A DNA stretch of 46,254 nucleotides from Bacteroidota bacterium (GTDB taxonomy: Bacteria; Bacteroidota; Ignavibacteria; Tepidaquicellales; Tepidaquicellaceae). This document shows positions 15,772-23,400 of this stretch, in pieces. The translations under genes were made by a program, and so were the position numbers. A model generated the notes under the pieces. The model was not told the DNA's origin. It saw nothing but the letters and a program-made list of their open reading frames with translations, and did not search any database. Position 1 is the stretch's first letter. Each line of letters starts with the position of its first letter. The stretch spans positions 1 through 46,254 of the forward strand of contig JAFDZR010000031.1 of assembly GCA_018266875.1 (NCBI GenBank). Direction: 5' to 3'.

Positions 15772-16890
15772 TTGAGATTAGCATTAGCTCATAACATAAA
15801 AAAAGATACCGGCAGCATACATACACAGTCAGAAGAATCGCTGAGCAGTTCTTCTCCCAAAGCTGACTTCAGAAAATATCTCAGTGAAAATCTTATCAAT
15901 AATTATCCCGAAAGACTTGACGATACTTACGCTGAATGGGATTCGGAAGAAACCATAACAGCCGTTAAAAATGCTCTGGAAGAAGGCGGACATGAAGTAA
16001 CGCTTATCGAAGGAGATGTTGATGCATTTGAAAAATTCAAAGTCATAAATCCGGATTTTGTATTTAATGTAGCAGAAGGTCTTAACGGTTCATCAAGAGA
16101 ATCACAGATCCCTTCAATGCTTGAAATGCTTGGCATTCCCTTTACGGGAAGCGATTCGATCACGAACGGAATCTGCCACGACAAATCCAGATGCAAAGAA
16201 ATATTATCTTACTATAAGATTCCCAATCCTGAATTCTTTATTACCGATGCAATACATAAAACGGAAAATAAATTAACATATCCGAAATTTGTAAAGCCGC
16301 TACATGAAGGTTCTTCTAAGGGAATTTTTAATTCATCAGTTGTAAACAACTGTGCAGAACTGAGAAATGAAATTATAAGAATAAAAGAATGTTATAATCA
16401 GCCGTCGCTTGTGGAAGACTTTCTGACGGGAAAAGAATTTACCGTTGCCATGCTCGGTAACGGTGATGACGTAAAAGTACTTCCGATAGTTGAGATCAAT
16501 CTTGAATCGGTCCCGGAAGGTTTCAACAAAATATATTCCTATGAAGTGAAATGGTTCTTTGACACAAGAGAGAGCATGCTGGACATATTCAAATGCCCCG
16601 CTCAGATCGATGAGAAATTGTACAGCGGCATTGAGTCACTATGCAAAGCCGCTTTTAAAGCCCTGAGGCTGAGAGACTGGGCAAGAATAGATGTAAGACT
16701 TGACAATAACGGCGTTCCAAATATAGTGGAAGTAAATCCCTTACCCGGAATTCTTCCAGACCCTGCGGACAATTCCTGTTATCCGAAAGCCGCCAGGGAG
16801 ATTGGTCTGGATTATAATGCAATGATCAATGAAGTTCTGCAGACCGCCGTAAAGAGAGTAAAAAGCAGTATTAACGAATTAAGTTTTTAA
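15772..16890 (+). CDS. Ddl-like ATP-grasp ligase 1
   Basis: This 372-residue protein resembles D-alanine-D-alanine ligases. The FNVAEGLNGSSRESQIPSML segment (about 102-121) is followed by the small-loop lysine region FVKPLHEGSSKGI (about 178-190). The metal-binding end is EVNPLPGILPD (about 321-331). ATP-grasp enzymes join a carboxylate to an amine through an acylphosphate. An insert of about 35 mostly polar residues (20-55) separates the first strand from the WDSEETI helix, compared with ordinary Ddl. A pathway outside cell-wall synthesis is likely because a second such ligase, a GNAT and a lysine aminomutase follow. The start is TTG without a Shine-Dalgarno site, 31 bases after a perfect promoter. 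Its stop overlaps the next ATG by one base (TAATG). Substrates are unknown. Confidence 0.88.
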   Translation: MRLALAHNIKKDTGSIHTQSEESLSSSSPKADFRKYLSENLINNYPERLDDTYAEWDSEETITAVKNALEEGGHEVTLIEGDVDAFEKFKVINPDFVFNVAEGLNGSSRESQIPSMLEMLGIPFTGSDSITNGICHDKSRCKEILSYYKIPNPEFFITDAIHKTENKLTYPKFVKPLHEGSSKGIFNSSVVNNCAELRNEIIRIKECYNQPSLVEDFLTGKEFTVAMLGNGDDVKVLPIVEINLESVPEGFNKIYSYEVKWFFDTRESMLDIFKCPAQIDEKLYSGIESLCKAAFKALRLRDWARIDVRLDNNGVPNIVEVNPLPGILPDPADNSCYPKAAREIGLDYNAMINEVLQTAVKRVKSSINELSF

Positions 16891-17984
16891 TGAAAATCAA
16901 TATAATATATAACGATCCCACACAATATTCCACCGGACGCATCTATGATGACGGCGAAACGGATATTGACAAAATAGAAGAGCCGGTCGACATGAGCGAA
17001 TACGGAGTTCTTGATGAGCTGAAATCCGTTCAGAGAGCACTGATACCTACCGGGCATGAAACAAAGATCACTGCAGTTGCGCTTGATGTTTACAAACTCA
17101 TAGATGAACTTAGAACTGACAGACCTGACATGATATTCAATCTCTGCGAATCGCTTGACGGAGATCCGACACAGGAAATGAATATTGCAGCGCTTTTTGA
17201 GATATTAAAAATTCCTTATACCGGTTCGAGAGCTCTGACTCTCGGACTTGCACTGAACAAATGGAGAGTAAAGGAGATACTGAATTATTACGGTATTCCG
17301 ACAGCTCCTCATTACATGTGCTCAAATTCTTTTGAATACAGAAACAACGGATATTCAAAACTCAGGGATAAATTCCCTTTAATAGTAAAGCCTTCCAGGG
17401 AAGATGCCAGCATAGGAATTGAGAATAAATCTGTGGTATATAATGATACGGAGTTAAAAGAAAGAATAGAATTCATACTTGATGAATTCAGACAGCCGGC
17501 TTTGATTGAACAGTTCATAGACGGAAGAGAAATAAATGTCAGCGTTGTAGGCAATGTGAAAAAAGATGAAAGCGATCTGATCGTATTTCCTATATCTGAA
17601 ATTGATTTCAGCGAAATGCCTGATGATTACCAGAAGATCGTCAGTTATAACAGCAAATGGATGTATAAGACAGTTGAGTTTGCCGGAACGAAAGCGGTAT
17701 GCCCTGCGAAAAATATTTCACCGGAACTTGAACAGTTAATTCAGAACACTGCAAGGAAAGTATACAGAATAATAGGAGCATCAGATTATGCAAGAGTTGA
17801 TTTCAGGGTAAAGGATAATATTCCTTATGTGCTTGAGATGAATCCAAATCCCGATATTGCTTCTGATGTGGATGAGGATACCGGATTTACGAGAAGCGGT
17901 AAGGCATACGGATGGAGCTATGAAGAGCTTATACAGAAAATCATTGGATTTGCATGTGAAAGATGGGGAGTGAATCAGAAATGA
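16890..17984 (+). CDS. Ddl-like ATP-grasp ligase 2
   Basis: This 364-residue second ATP-grasp enzyme has FNLCESLDGDPTQEMNIAALFEILKIPYTGS (about 80-110), the nucleotide-lid lysine region LIVKPSREDASIGI (about 165-178) and the metal-binding LEMNPNPDI (about 325-333). It is related to the preceding ligase but clearly diverged, so the two probably add different building blocks or act on successive intermediates. The one-base TAATG overlap implies translational coupling. The GNAT gene begins 43 bp later. The GFTRSGKAYGWSYEELI tail is a feature I recognise from the non-Ddl members of this family. No true Ddl role is suggested because no mur or fts gene is nearby. Confidence 0.88.
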   Translation: MKINIIYNDPTQYSTGRIYDDGETDIDKIEEPVDMSEYGVLDELKSVQRALIPTGHETKITAVALDVYKLIDELRTDRPDMIFNLCESLDGDPTQEMNIAALFEILKIPYTGSRALTLGLALNKWRVKEILNYYGIPTAPHYMCSNSFEYRNNGYSKLRDKFPLIVKPSREDASIGIENKSVVYNDTELKERIEFILDEFRQPALIEQFIDGREINVSVVGNVKKDESDLIVFPISEIDFSEMPDDYQKIVSYNSKWMYKTVEFAGTKAVCPAKNISPELEQLIQNTARKVYRIIGASDYARVDFRVKDNIPYVLEMNPNPDIASDVDEDTGFTRSGKAYGWSYEELIQKIIGFACERWGVNQK

Positions 17985-18027
17985 ACCTGCAAATGTTAGA
18001 GTTCATCTGAATCAAAATTAAAACAGT

Positions 18028-18495
18028 ATGATCAGGGATCTGAAAACGGAAGACAGGGAAACAATTATTAATATACTCAGGGAAACGGATAATTTTACCG
18101 AGGAAGAAATAAAGACAGCAGCGGAACTGATAGATGTGTATCTTGATATACCGGAACAGAAGGATTATGAAATTTTTGTTGATGATGAAAACGGAATACG
18201 AGGATATGTCTGTATTGGACCGAGGCCATTAACCGAAGGAACATACGATCTTTACTGGATCGCCGTAAATCCGGCAATACAGTCAAGGGGAGTCGGGAGC
18301 GGTCTTGTAAAATACATTGAAGACCATTTAAGAAAAAAAAACGGAAGATTAGTTCTTATAGAGACCAGCGGTAAGGAATCTTATGATAAAGAAAGAAAAT
18401 TTTATGAGAAAAATAATTATCATAAGCTGGTAAATATAAAGGATTTTTATAAACCCGGTGATCCGCTTGTAATATACGGAAAATATTTACAGTAA
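18028..18495 (+). CDS. GNAT family N-acetyltransferase
   Basis: This 155-residue single GNAT domain has the substrate-side strands YEIFVDDENGIRGYVCIG, the acetyl-CoA loop VNPAIQSRGVGSGLVKYIE (Q/RxxGxG/A type, about 90-108) and the C-terminal KFYEKNNYHKLVNIKDFYKPGD. It is shorter than the AblB beta-lysine acetyltransferase I know from methanogens, but its position next to a lysine 2,3-aminomutase invites comparison with the KamA/AblB route to N-epsilon-acetyl-beta-lysine. It could equally acetylate a ligase product. It is on the same strand and close to both ATP-grasp genes. Confidence 0.85.
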   Translation: MIRDLKTEDRETIINILRETDNFTEEEIKTAAELIDVYLDIPEQKDYEIFVDDENGIRGYVCIGPRPLTEGTYDLYWIAVNPAIQSRGVGSGLVKYIEDHLRKKNGRLVLIETSGKESYDKERKFYEKNNYHKLVNIKDFYKPGDPLVIYGKYLQ

Positions 18496-18543
18496 ATTTT
18501 TACAGTAAATTAAAGTCCGGATCAACTAACGGAAAGGTAATTT

Positions 18544-18578
18544 AAAGGAGTTTTAAAAATATGCTTGGGAAATTTTAA
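18544..18578 (+). other. Possible five-codon leader ORF before the KamA gene
   Basis: A consensus AAAGGAG (18544-18550) lies 10 bases before an ATG (18561) that encodes only Met-Leu-Gly-Lys-Phe and a stop. It ends 37 bases before the KamA start codon. In a genome where such ribosome sites are the exception, a strong one in front of a mini-ORF may mark a translated leader or a decayed start. Confidence 0.3.
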
Positions 18579-18615
18579 GAAGCATATAATTCTAAATAAC
18601 TAAAAAGGAGAAATA

Positions 18616-19773
18616 ATGGAACTCTGGCAGGAAATGATCAGAAACAGCGTTAGTTCTGTAGATCATCTTGTTGAGAAATTCAGTATAGAAAGAGAAACAG
18701 CAGAGAAGCTTGACGAATTTTTTCAGGCGAGGATAAACCCGTATTATCTTTCATTGATAAGATATCCGGGCGATCCTATCTGGCTTCAGTGTGTGCCGGA
18801 TATTGCCGAGCTTGAAGATATTGATTCGGAAGAAGATCCTCTTCACGAGGATGATATGAGTCCGGTACCGAATATTACACACAGGTATCCTGACAGAGCA
18901 TTATTCCTTGTGACTTCCCAGTGCGGCTTATACTGCCGTTTCTGCACGAGAAAACGGAAAGTCGGTGATCAGAGCAAGATATCCATGAGAACTCTTGAAT
19001 CTGCTTTCCGATATCTTGAAGAGCATACAGAGATCAGCGATGTGATTCTGTCCGGCGGAGATCCTTTAATGCTGACGGACAATATGCTTGAAAAGATACT
19101 GATAAGATTAAGACAGATCAGTCATATTCAGGTGATCCGGCTTGGAACAAAAATGCCGTGCGTATTGCCTCACAGGATTACGCCTGAGCTTTGCAATATG
19201 CTTAAGAAATATCATCCGATATATGTCAATACTCATTTTAATCATCCATGGGAACTGACAGTAGAGAGCAAGCTTGCCTGCGCAATGCTCGCCGACTCGG
19301 GAATCCCTGTTGGAAATCAGTGTGTTCTCATGAAAGGCGTAAATGATAATGCTGAAACTATGAAGGAACTTATGAAGGGACTTCTTGCCATGAGAGTAAG
19401 ACCTTATTATATTTACCAGGCTGACCTGACAAAGGGAGCAAATCATTTCAGGACACCTTTAAAAGTAGGTCTTGATATAATGGACAAGCTGCGCGGACAC
19501 ATTTCCGGTCTTGCCGTTCCGCATTTTGTGGTTGATGCGCCCGGAGGCGGAGGAAAGATCCCGCTTCTTCCGAATTATGTTATTTCACAGGACGATGAGA
19601 AGATCGTGCTCAGGAATTTCAAATATAATATATATGAGTATCCGGATGTTCAGGATGAAAATATGACTTCCAAAGCCGATCTCTTTATGCGAAGAAAGAA
19701 GAGCAGAAGAAGAACACTTACAAAAAAAGACAAGATAAAGAAGATCAGCATTCCTGTTCTGAATAATTCTTAG
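18616..19773 (+). CDS. Lysine 2,3-aminomutase-type radical SAM enzyme (KamA family)
   Basis: This 385-residue protein has the radical-SAM cluster motif C103-x3-C107-x2-C110 (CGLYCRFC). The PLP-binding lysine is K314 in PGGGGK. D270 (QADLTKG) and D307 (VVDAPGGGG) match the two aspartates (D293, D330, with K337) that hold the lysine side chain in Clostridium lysine 2,3-aminomutase. All three align at one constant offset of 23, so alpha-lysine to beta-lysine is the likely reaction, and the glutamate and arginine variants are unlikely. The C-terminus (about 355-385) is a basic tail with RRKKSRRR. A strong AAAAGGAG site precedes the ATG. It follows the two ligases and the GNAT with a 120-bp spacer and is closed by a terminator. 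An EpmB role is less likely, since no epmA or efp is adjacent. Confidence 0.9.
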   Translation: MELWQEMIRNSVSSVDHLVEKFSIERETAEKLDEFFQARINPYYLSLIRYPGDPIWLQCVPDIAELEDIDSEEDPLHEDDMSPVPNITHRYPDRALFLVTSQCGLYCRFCTRKRKVGDQSKISMRTLESAFRYLEEHTEISDVILSGGDPLMLTDNMLEKILIRLRQISHIQVIRLGTKMPCVLPHRITPELCNMLKKYHPIYVNTHFNHPWELTVESKLACAMLADSGIPVGNQCVLMKGVNDNAETMKELMKGLLAMRVRPYYIYQADLTKGANHFRTPLKVGLDIMDKLRGHISGLAVPHFVVDAPGGGGKIPLLPNYVISQDDEKIVLRNFKYNIYEYPDVQDENMTSKADLFMRRKKSRRRTLTKKDKIKKISIPVLNNS

Positions 19774-19796
19774 TTTTGATAAAATATAAATGCTTT

Positions 19797-19831
19797 AATG
19801 CCCGGTTTTAAAAAGCCGGGCATTTTTTTTT
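19797..19831 (+). terminator. Rho-independent terminator after the KamA gene
   Basis: AATGCCCGG (19797-19805) pairs perfectly with CCGGGCATT (19816-19824), followed by a T tract to 19831. It defines the 3' end of the ATP-grasp/KamA unit. Confidence 0.92.
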
Positions 19832-19893
19832 ATATTTAGTGAAACCTTTGTCATGATGTGAAGTCATAACCAATAGAAAATAAAAAACAAGAA

Positions 19894-19974
19894 ATGAACG
19901 AAGTCATTATAATATCCGTAACTTTCGTAATACTGTTTGCAATGGCTTTATTCAAATCAAAGTATTCAAATTAA
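19894..19974 (+). CDS. Small membrane protein (26 aa)
   Basis: The 26-codon frame MNEVIIISVTF... is a single hydrophobic helix with a short KSKYSN tail, the form of many regulatory small membrane proteins. It lies 40 bp before the DUF6249-like gene, on the same strand and downstream of a terminator, so it probably opens that transcription unit. No Shine-Dalgarno site is visible and no family is recognised. Confidence 0.45.
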   Translation: MNEVIIISVTFVILFAMALFKSKYSN

Positions 19975-20014
19975 TTAAACATCCGCTGCAAAAGCGGAAA
20001 GGAGATAAAAAATT

Positions 20015-20398
20015 ATGAACAATGTAATTGAGGGATTCATACCTATCGTAGCAATAATATTCACATTCGGAATTCCGGGAATAATTGTTTTCTGGTGGCT
20101 TTATACAAAGCACAGGGAAAAAATGAGACTGATTGAAAAAGGTCTGACGCCTGAAGAAGTAAAGGCGTATTTCGCAGAAAATATCAAACCAAGGAATCCA
20201 TACTCGTCTTTGAAATTCGGCCTTATTTTACTGTTTCTAGGATTCGGAATATTCATTGCAAACGTTGCTGAAAGCATTTATGATGTAGAAGAAGGAGTAA
20301 TGATGGGAATTGTTGTAACATTCATTGGTCTCGGATTCCTTGTATATTATATGGTGGTAAGCATGAAGTCCGGGAAAGATACGCAAATTAATCAATGA
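20015..20398 (+). CDS. DUF6249-like small membrane protein
   Basis: This 127-residue protein has three predicted membrane spans (about 8-29, 67-84 and 95-114). The conserved cytoplasmic motif KHREKMRLIEKGLTPEE follows the first span. This matches the DUF6249 family of Bacteroidota, which is typically found beside ECF sigma factor or DUF4097 genes and has no known function. The start is well supported by AAAGGAG nine bases upstream of the ATG. It lies 22 bp before the DUF4097 lipoprotein gene, in what looks like one operon with the sigma factor. Confidence 0.75.
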   Translation: MNNVIEGFIPIVAIIFTFGIPGIIVFWWLYTKHREKMRLIEKGLTPEEVKAYFAENIKPRNPYSSLKFGLILLFLGFGIFIANVAESIYDVEEGVMMGIVVTFIGLGFLVYYMVVSMKSGKDTQINQ

Positions 20399-20420
20399 AA
20401 AATTTAACTGAAAAAAAATC

Positions 20421-21221
20421 ATGAAATCATATTTTATTTTAATTACCGTAATGCTGACATTCCTGTTCGGAAGCTGCGGACTTCTGTCAAAGAAGTATAC
20501 GAAAACAGGAAAGGAAATTCATACTATAACCGCAGCAGGCAAGAAAAAAATAAGAATAGAAAATGTCAGCGGCAATATAAATTTCGTCAGATCATCCGAT
20601 TCATCCCTGATAACAGTGAAAGCGGTGAAGGAAGTGCAGGTAAAGAAAAAATATCTTGATACGCCGTTTGATGAACTTTCACTTGATATTGATACAGCCG
20701 GAAATGAAATTGTTATTAAATCTGATTTCGGGGATAAAAACCGCAACAGCGGATTTCAGTTCGGTTTTAAGATTAAGACAAGGATAGATTATGATATTTA
20801 TGTGCCCGAAGGAATTGATATCTCAGCGGAAAATGTAAACGGAAATATAACGGCAGGGAATTTATCCAACAGTATCTCCGCAGAAGTGGTAAACGGAGAT
20901 GTGGATCTGAAGAATTATTCCGGGATTGTCCAGTGTGAAATTACGAACGGTTCTTTTTCAGGACAGATAGATTCCACAAACGGAATTACGGTAAATATTA
21001 TTAACGGGAGAATAACACTGCATCTGAATAACTTCATGAACGCCCGTGTAAATGCACAAACAGTGAACGGCAAAATCAATACGGAGGATTTGAATTTTAC
21101 TTCAGTCACAAAGGAAAAGAAACTGCTTACAGGAATACTCGGACAGGGTGAACCTAAATTTGACATCAGGCTCGAGACTGTGAACGGAAAGATCAGTCTG
21201 CTTGGTAAACTGGAAATCTGA
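20421..21221 (+). CDS. DUF4097 family lipoprotein
   Basis: This 266-residue protein has a lipoprotein signal peptide ending in the lipobox LFGSC (Cys19). The rest is a repetitive right-handed beta structure. Repeats such as IRIENVSGNINFV, ISAENVNGNITAG, ISAEVVNGDVDLK, TVNIINGRITLH and NAQTVNGKINTED each turn on an N-G pair. That is the DUF4097 (adhesin-like beta-helix) pattern. These proteins are envelope-located and often sit next to sigma/anti-sigma genes, suggesting a role in envelope-stress sensing (inference). It lies between DUF6249 and the ECF sigma gene. Confidence 0.85.
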   Translation: MKSYFILITVMLTFLFGSCGLLSKKYTKTGKEIHTITAAGKKKIRIENVSGNINFVRSSDSSLITVKAVKEVQVKKKYLDTPFDELSLDIDTAGNEIVIKSDFGDKNRNSGFQFGFKIKTRIDYDIYVPEGIDISAENVNGNITAGNLSNSISAEVVNGDVDLKNYSGIVQCEITNGSFSGQIDSTNGITVNIINGRITLHLNNFMNARVNAQTVNGKINTEDLNFTSVTKEKKLLTGILGQGEPKFDIRLETVNGKISLLGKLEI

Positions 21222-21282
21222 ACCCCGATTGATTTTTAAAACTGAATTTTGCAATTTAATGATATTAACCGTAATTTAAAAA

Positions 21283-21930
21283 ATGAAACTGACTGATTCT
21301 GAAATCATAGGCAACATCAAAAAAGGAGACAACGAATCTTTCAGGATTATTGCAGAAGAATTCAAGGACAAAGCGTTTTCACTGATCCTGAGGATTCTTA
21401 AAAATAAGGAAGAAGCCGAAGACTGTCTGCAGGAATCATTTCTGAAGCTTTACAGATCGATAACCGGCGGGAAGTTTGAGGAAAGGTCAAAACTTTCAAC
21501 ATATTTTTATACCATTGTTTACAACACTGCAGTGGACAGTTACAAGAGGTTAAAGTCCAGGAGGTTCAGCATTGTATCAATTGATGTGGACGGTTCAAAT
21601 TTTGAGGATGGGGATGATCTGCTGAAGAAGTATTATGAATCAAACATTGAAAAAAGAGAATTTGATGATAAATATGATTTTTCAACTGAAAGCAGAATAT
21701 CAGAATCAGAAATAAAAAAGATCATAAGTGATTACATTAACTCGATCCCGGAACAGTATTCCGTAATACTTAATCTGTTCTACATCAACGATCTTTCACA
21801 CGAAGAAATAGCGGAGATCCTTAAGCTTCCTCTGGGAACTATCAAGAACAGGATCTTCCGCGCTAAAAGCAAATTAAAAGAAATAATTTTAAAAAAATTT
21901 TCAGAAGAAGAGATTCTTCAATATGTATGA
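21283..21930 (+). CDS. ECF-type RNA polymerase sigma factor
   Basis: This 215-residue protein carries sigma region 2 at about 20-90 (EEAEDCLQESFLKLYRSI, STYFYTIVYNTAVDSYKR) and region 4 at about 150-208. The helix-turn-helix there is YSVILNLFYINDLSHEEIAEILKLPLGTIKNRIFRAKSKLKE. The linker (105-145) is unusually acidic and long. It should direct RNA polymerase to an envelope or stress regulon. The next gene overlaps it by four bases (ATGA), as is typical of a sigma factor and its membrane regulator. Its targets cannot be read from this window. Confidence 0.92.
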   Translation: MKLTDSEIIGNIKKGDNESFRIIAEEFKDKAFSLILRILKNKEEAEDCLQESFLKLYRSITGGKFEERSKLSTYFYTIVYNTAVDSYKRLKSRRFSIVSIDVDGSNFEDGDDLLKKYYESNIEKREFDDKYDFSTESRISESEIKKIISDYINSIPEQYSVILNLFYINDLSHEEIAEILKLPLGTIKNRIFRAKSKLKEIILKKFSEEEILQYV

Positions 21931-22415
21931 AAAAATTTAGTTTTAATATAAACAATTTTTACAGTATCTTTAGCAGAATGCCGGAAGGTAATAATAAAAA
22001 TATCGACTCTTATCTTGACGACAAAATAAGTCAGACTCTCAAATCAAATACATCGGAAGACTTCATGTATGAGATGATGAAGAGGGTTGCCATCGAAGAT
22101 GAGTTTGCCAAAGAAGACAGGAAAACTGACAAAATGGCGAAGTTCATAATCGGAGGTCTGTTGGTTATCATGGCTGTACTTTCACTGAGTCTGCCTCTGA
22201 TCTTCGGTTCGGCTGACAAAGATAACAGTCCCGGTTTTATTTCGGTAGCGGTTGAAAAAATTACCGGAGCAATTGAATATTTCAGTATTCTGGCTGCAGA
22301 AAATCTGGGAATTGCTTTCAACATGAAAACATTTCTGGTAATTTTGATCTCGGCGGTCTGTATATTCATCTTTTCAAAAGCTGATAAAATGGTTTTAAAA
22401 AAAAGTTATAAGTAA
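21927..22415 (+). CDS. Two-span membrane protein coupled to the ECF sigma gene
   Basis: This 162-residue protein overlaps the sigma gene by ATGA, implying translational coupling. It has a soluble N-terminal part (1-70) with SYLDDKISQTLKSNTSEDFMYEMMKRVAIEDEFAKED, then two membrane spans (about 70-90 and 131-150) and a basic C-terminus. By position it is a candidate anti-sigma factor or membrane partner. The N-terminal segment vaguely resembles the short helical sigma-binding regions of anti-sigma factors, but I see no zinc (HxxxCxxC) motif, so the role is inferred from context only. Confidence 0.65.
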   Translation: MKKFSFNINNFYSIFSRMPEGNNKNIDSYLDDKISQTLKSNTSEDFMYEMMKRVAIEDEFAKEDRKTDKMAKFIIGGLLVIMAVLSLSLPLIFGSADKDNSPGFISVAVEKITGAIEYFSILAAENLGIAFNMKTFLVILISAVCIFIFSKADKMVLKKSYK

Positions 22416-22449
22416 GAATAAACAACAGACCTGAAAGATCACGGTTCAT

Positions 22450-23202
22450 TTAATATTCAATGAATCCTTTGTTAATGCTGTTGATTTTTCTTCCTGTCCT
22501 TCTGAATACTCCTATGCCTTCCCTGCTTCCTCCGTCATTTGTATTGCCTTCGATAGTGGTGAGATAACCACCGTTGACTGATTCAACAATTCCGGTATGT
22601 CCGAGTCCTCCTCCGTATGACATGATAAAAACCTGACCAGGCTTTATAAGGGACGGATTTGCAAATGCAGCGGATGCAGCGATCTTTTTTCCCTTTGTAT
22701 TATTCCAGTGGCTGAGAACACCTGCTGTCTTATAAACGGGATTTTTCTTTCCGGAATTCTTATACGCCTGATCATAACACCAGTAAACAAACGCAGCGCA
22801 CCATGAATATCCTGGTCCGAGACCGACGCTTCTGAGGTAATCATCAACTTCCGGACCGCTGTTACTGCCTTTTGGTTTTTCCATTACCCCAATCTGACTT
22901 TTGGCTTTATTAAGAACTTTCTTTGTAAAATCAGAAAGCGGACCGGGATCAGGTCCGATGATTTTCAGATTGAACAGAGCCGCCCATGACAAAGGTCCGA
23001 CTTTTCCGTCTATTATCAGTGGTCTACCCTGCTGATCTGTGAATCTGCTTTGAAAAAGTTTAACGGCATTGAAGGTTTTCGGTCCGAAATCCCCGTCCAC
23101 ATCAATCGGACCGCAGCCGATTTCATTGAGTTTTTCCTGAACAGCTTTTACGATCTTTTTGTCTTTTTCTCCTTTTACTACTACTCTTTTTGGATATTCC
23201 AT
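22450..23202 (-). CDS. CHAP-domain peptidase with N-terminal peptidoglycan-binding domain
   Basis: This 250-residue protein has a peptidoglycan-binding-1 fold at residues 12-80 (VQEKLNEIGCG..DVDGDFGPKTFNAVKLFQ) and a CHAP amidase/peptidase domain at about 95-250. The catalytic Cys135 is in SWCAAFVYW, His202 is in GHTGIV, and the polar ENTN-like E218/N220 is in IEGNT. The reaction is cleavage of peptidoglycan stem peptides or the amide bond. No signal peptide is seen, so it would need another export route, or it acts as a lysis- or phage-type endolysin; no phage genes are nearby. It is a lone minus-strand gene with a candidate promoter at 23236-23265. Confidence 0.88.
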   Translation of the reverse strand: MEYPKRVVVKGEKDKKIVKAVQEKLNEIGCGPIDVDGDFGPKTFNAVKLFQSRFTDQQGRPLIIDGKVGPLSWAALFNLKIIGPDPGPLSDFTKKVLNKAKSQIGVMEKPKGSNSGPEVDDYLRSVGLGPGYSWCAAFVYWCYDQAYKNSGKKNPVYKTAGVLSHWNNTKGKKIAASAAFANPSLIKPGQVFIMSYGGGLGHTGIVESVNGGYLTTIEGNTNDGGSREGIGVFRRTGRKINSINKGFIEY

Positions 23203-23235
23203 TTTATTTGTTTTAGTTTTAAAAATTATCTAAGT

Positions 23236-23265
23236 GAAAATATGCAATCGGTTTCTAAATTTCAA
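23236..23265 (-). promoter_or_regulatory. Candidate promoter of the CHAP gene
   Basis: On the minus strand a TTG (23263-23265) is followed after 20 bases by TATTTTC (23236-23242), keeping the 27-base spacing seen at the other promoters but with C for the final G. It is 34 bases before the start codon. Confidence 0.45.
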
Positions 23266-23400
23266 TAAGTACTCTTACCTAATCCTATTAATATTATTGC
23301 CGGAATTGATGCCGTAAGTAAATCAGTTTAGAATTTTAATTCTATTTAAATTTCAAATCATTTAACTTAATATTGAAAAACCCCTCAAAAAAGAAATAGT

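Noticed and set aside
15772..17984. Cell-wall D-Ala-D-Ala ligase (Ddl) for either ATP-grasp gene
   Set aside because: Two diverged copies in tandem, no mur or fts neighbours, and linkage to a lysine aminomutase and a GNAT argue for another pathway. The fold relationship alone is kept.
18496..18615. Lysine riboswitch ahead of the KamA gene
   Set aside because: The spacer is only 120 bp, shorter than known lysine riboswitches, and I could not see their conserved stems.
21927..22415. Firm anti-sigma factor call
   Set aside because: Overlap with the sigma gene is suggestive, but there is no zinc motif or recognisable anti-sigma domain, so only a contextual suggestion is given.
22450..23202. Prophage remnant suggested by the CHAP/PG-binding hydrolase
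   Set aside because: No holin, tail, integrase or other phage gene lies nearby, and base composition looks like that of the neighbours.
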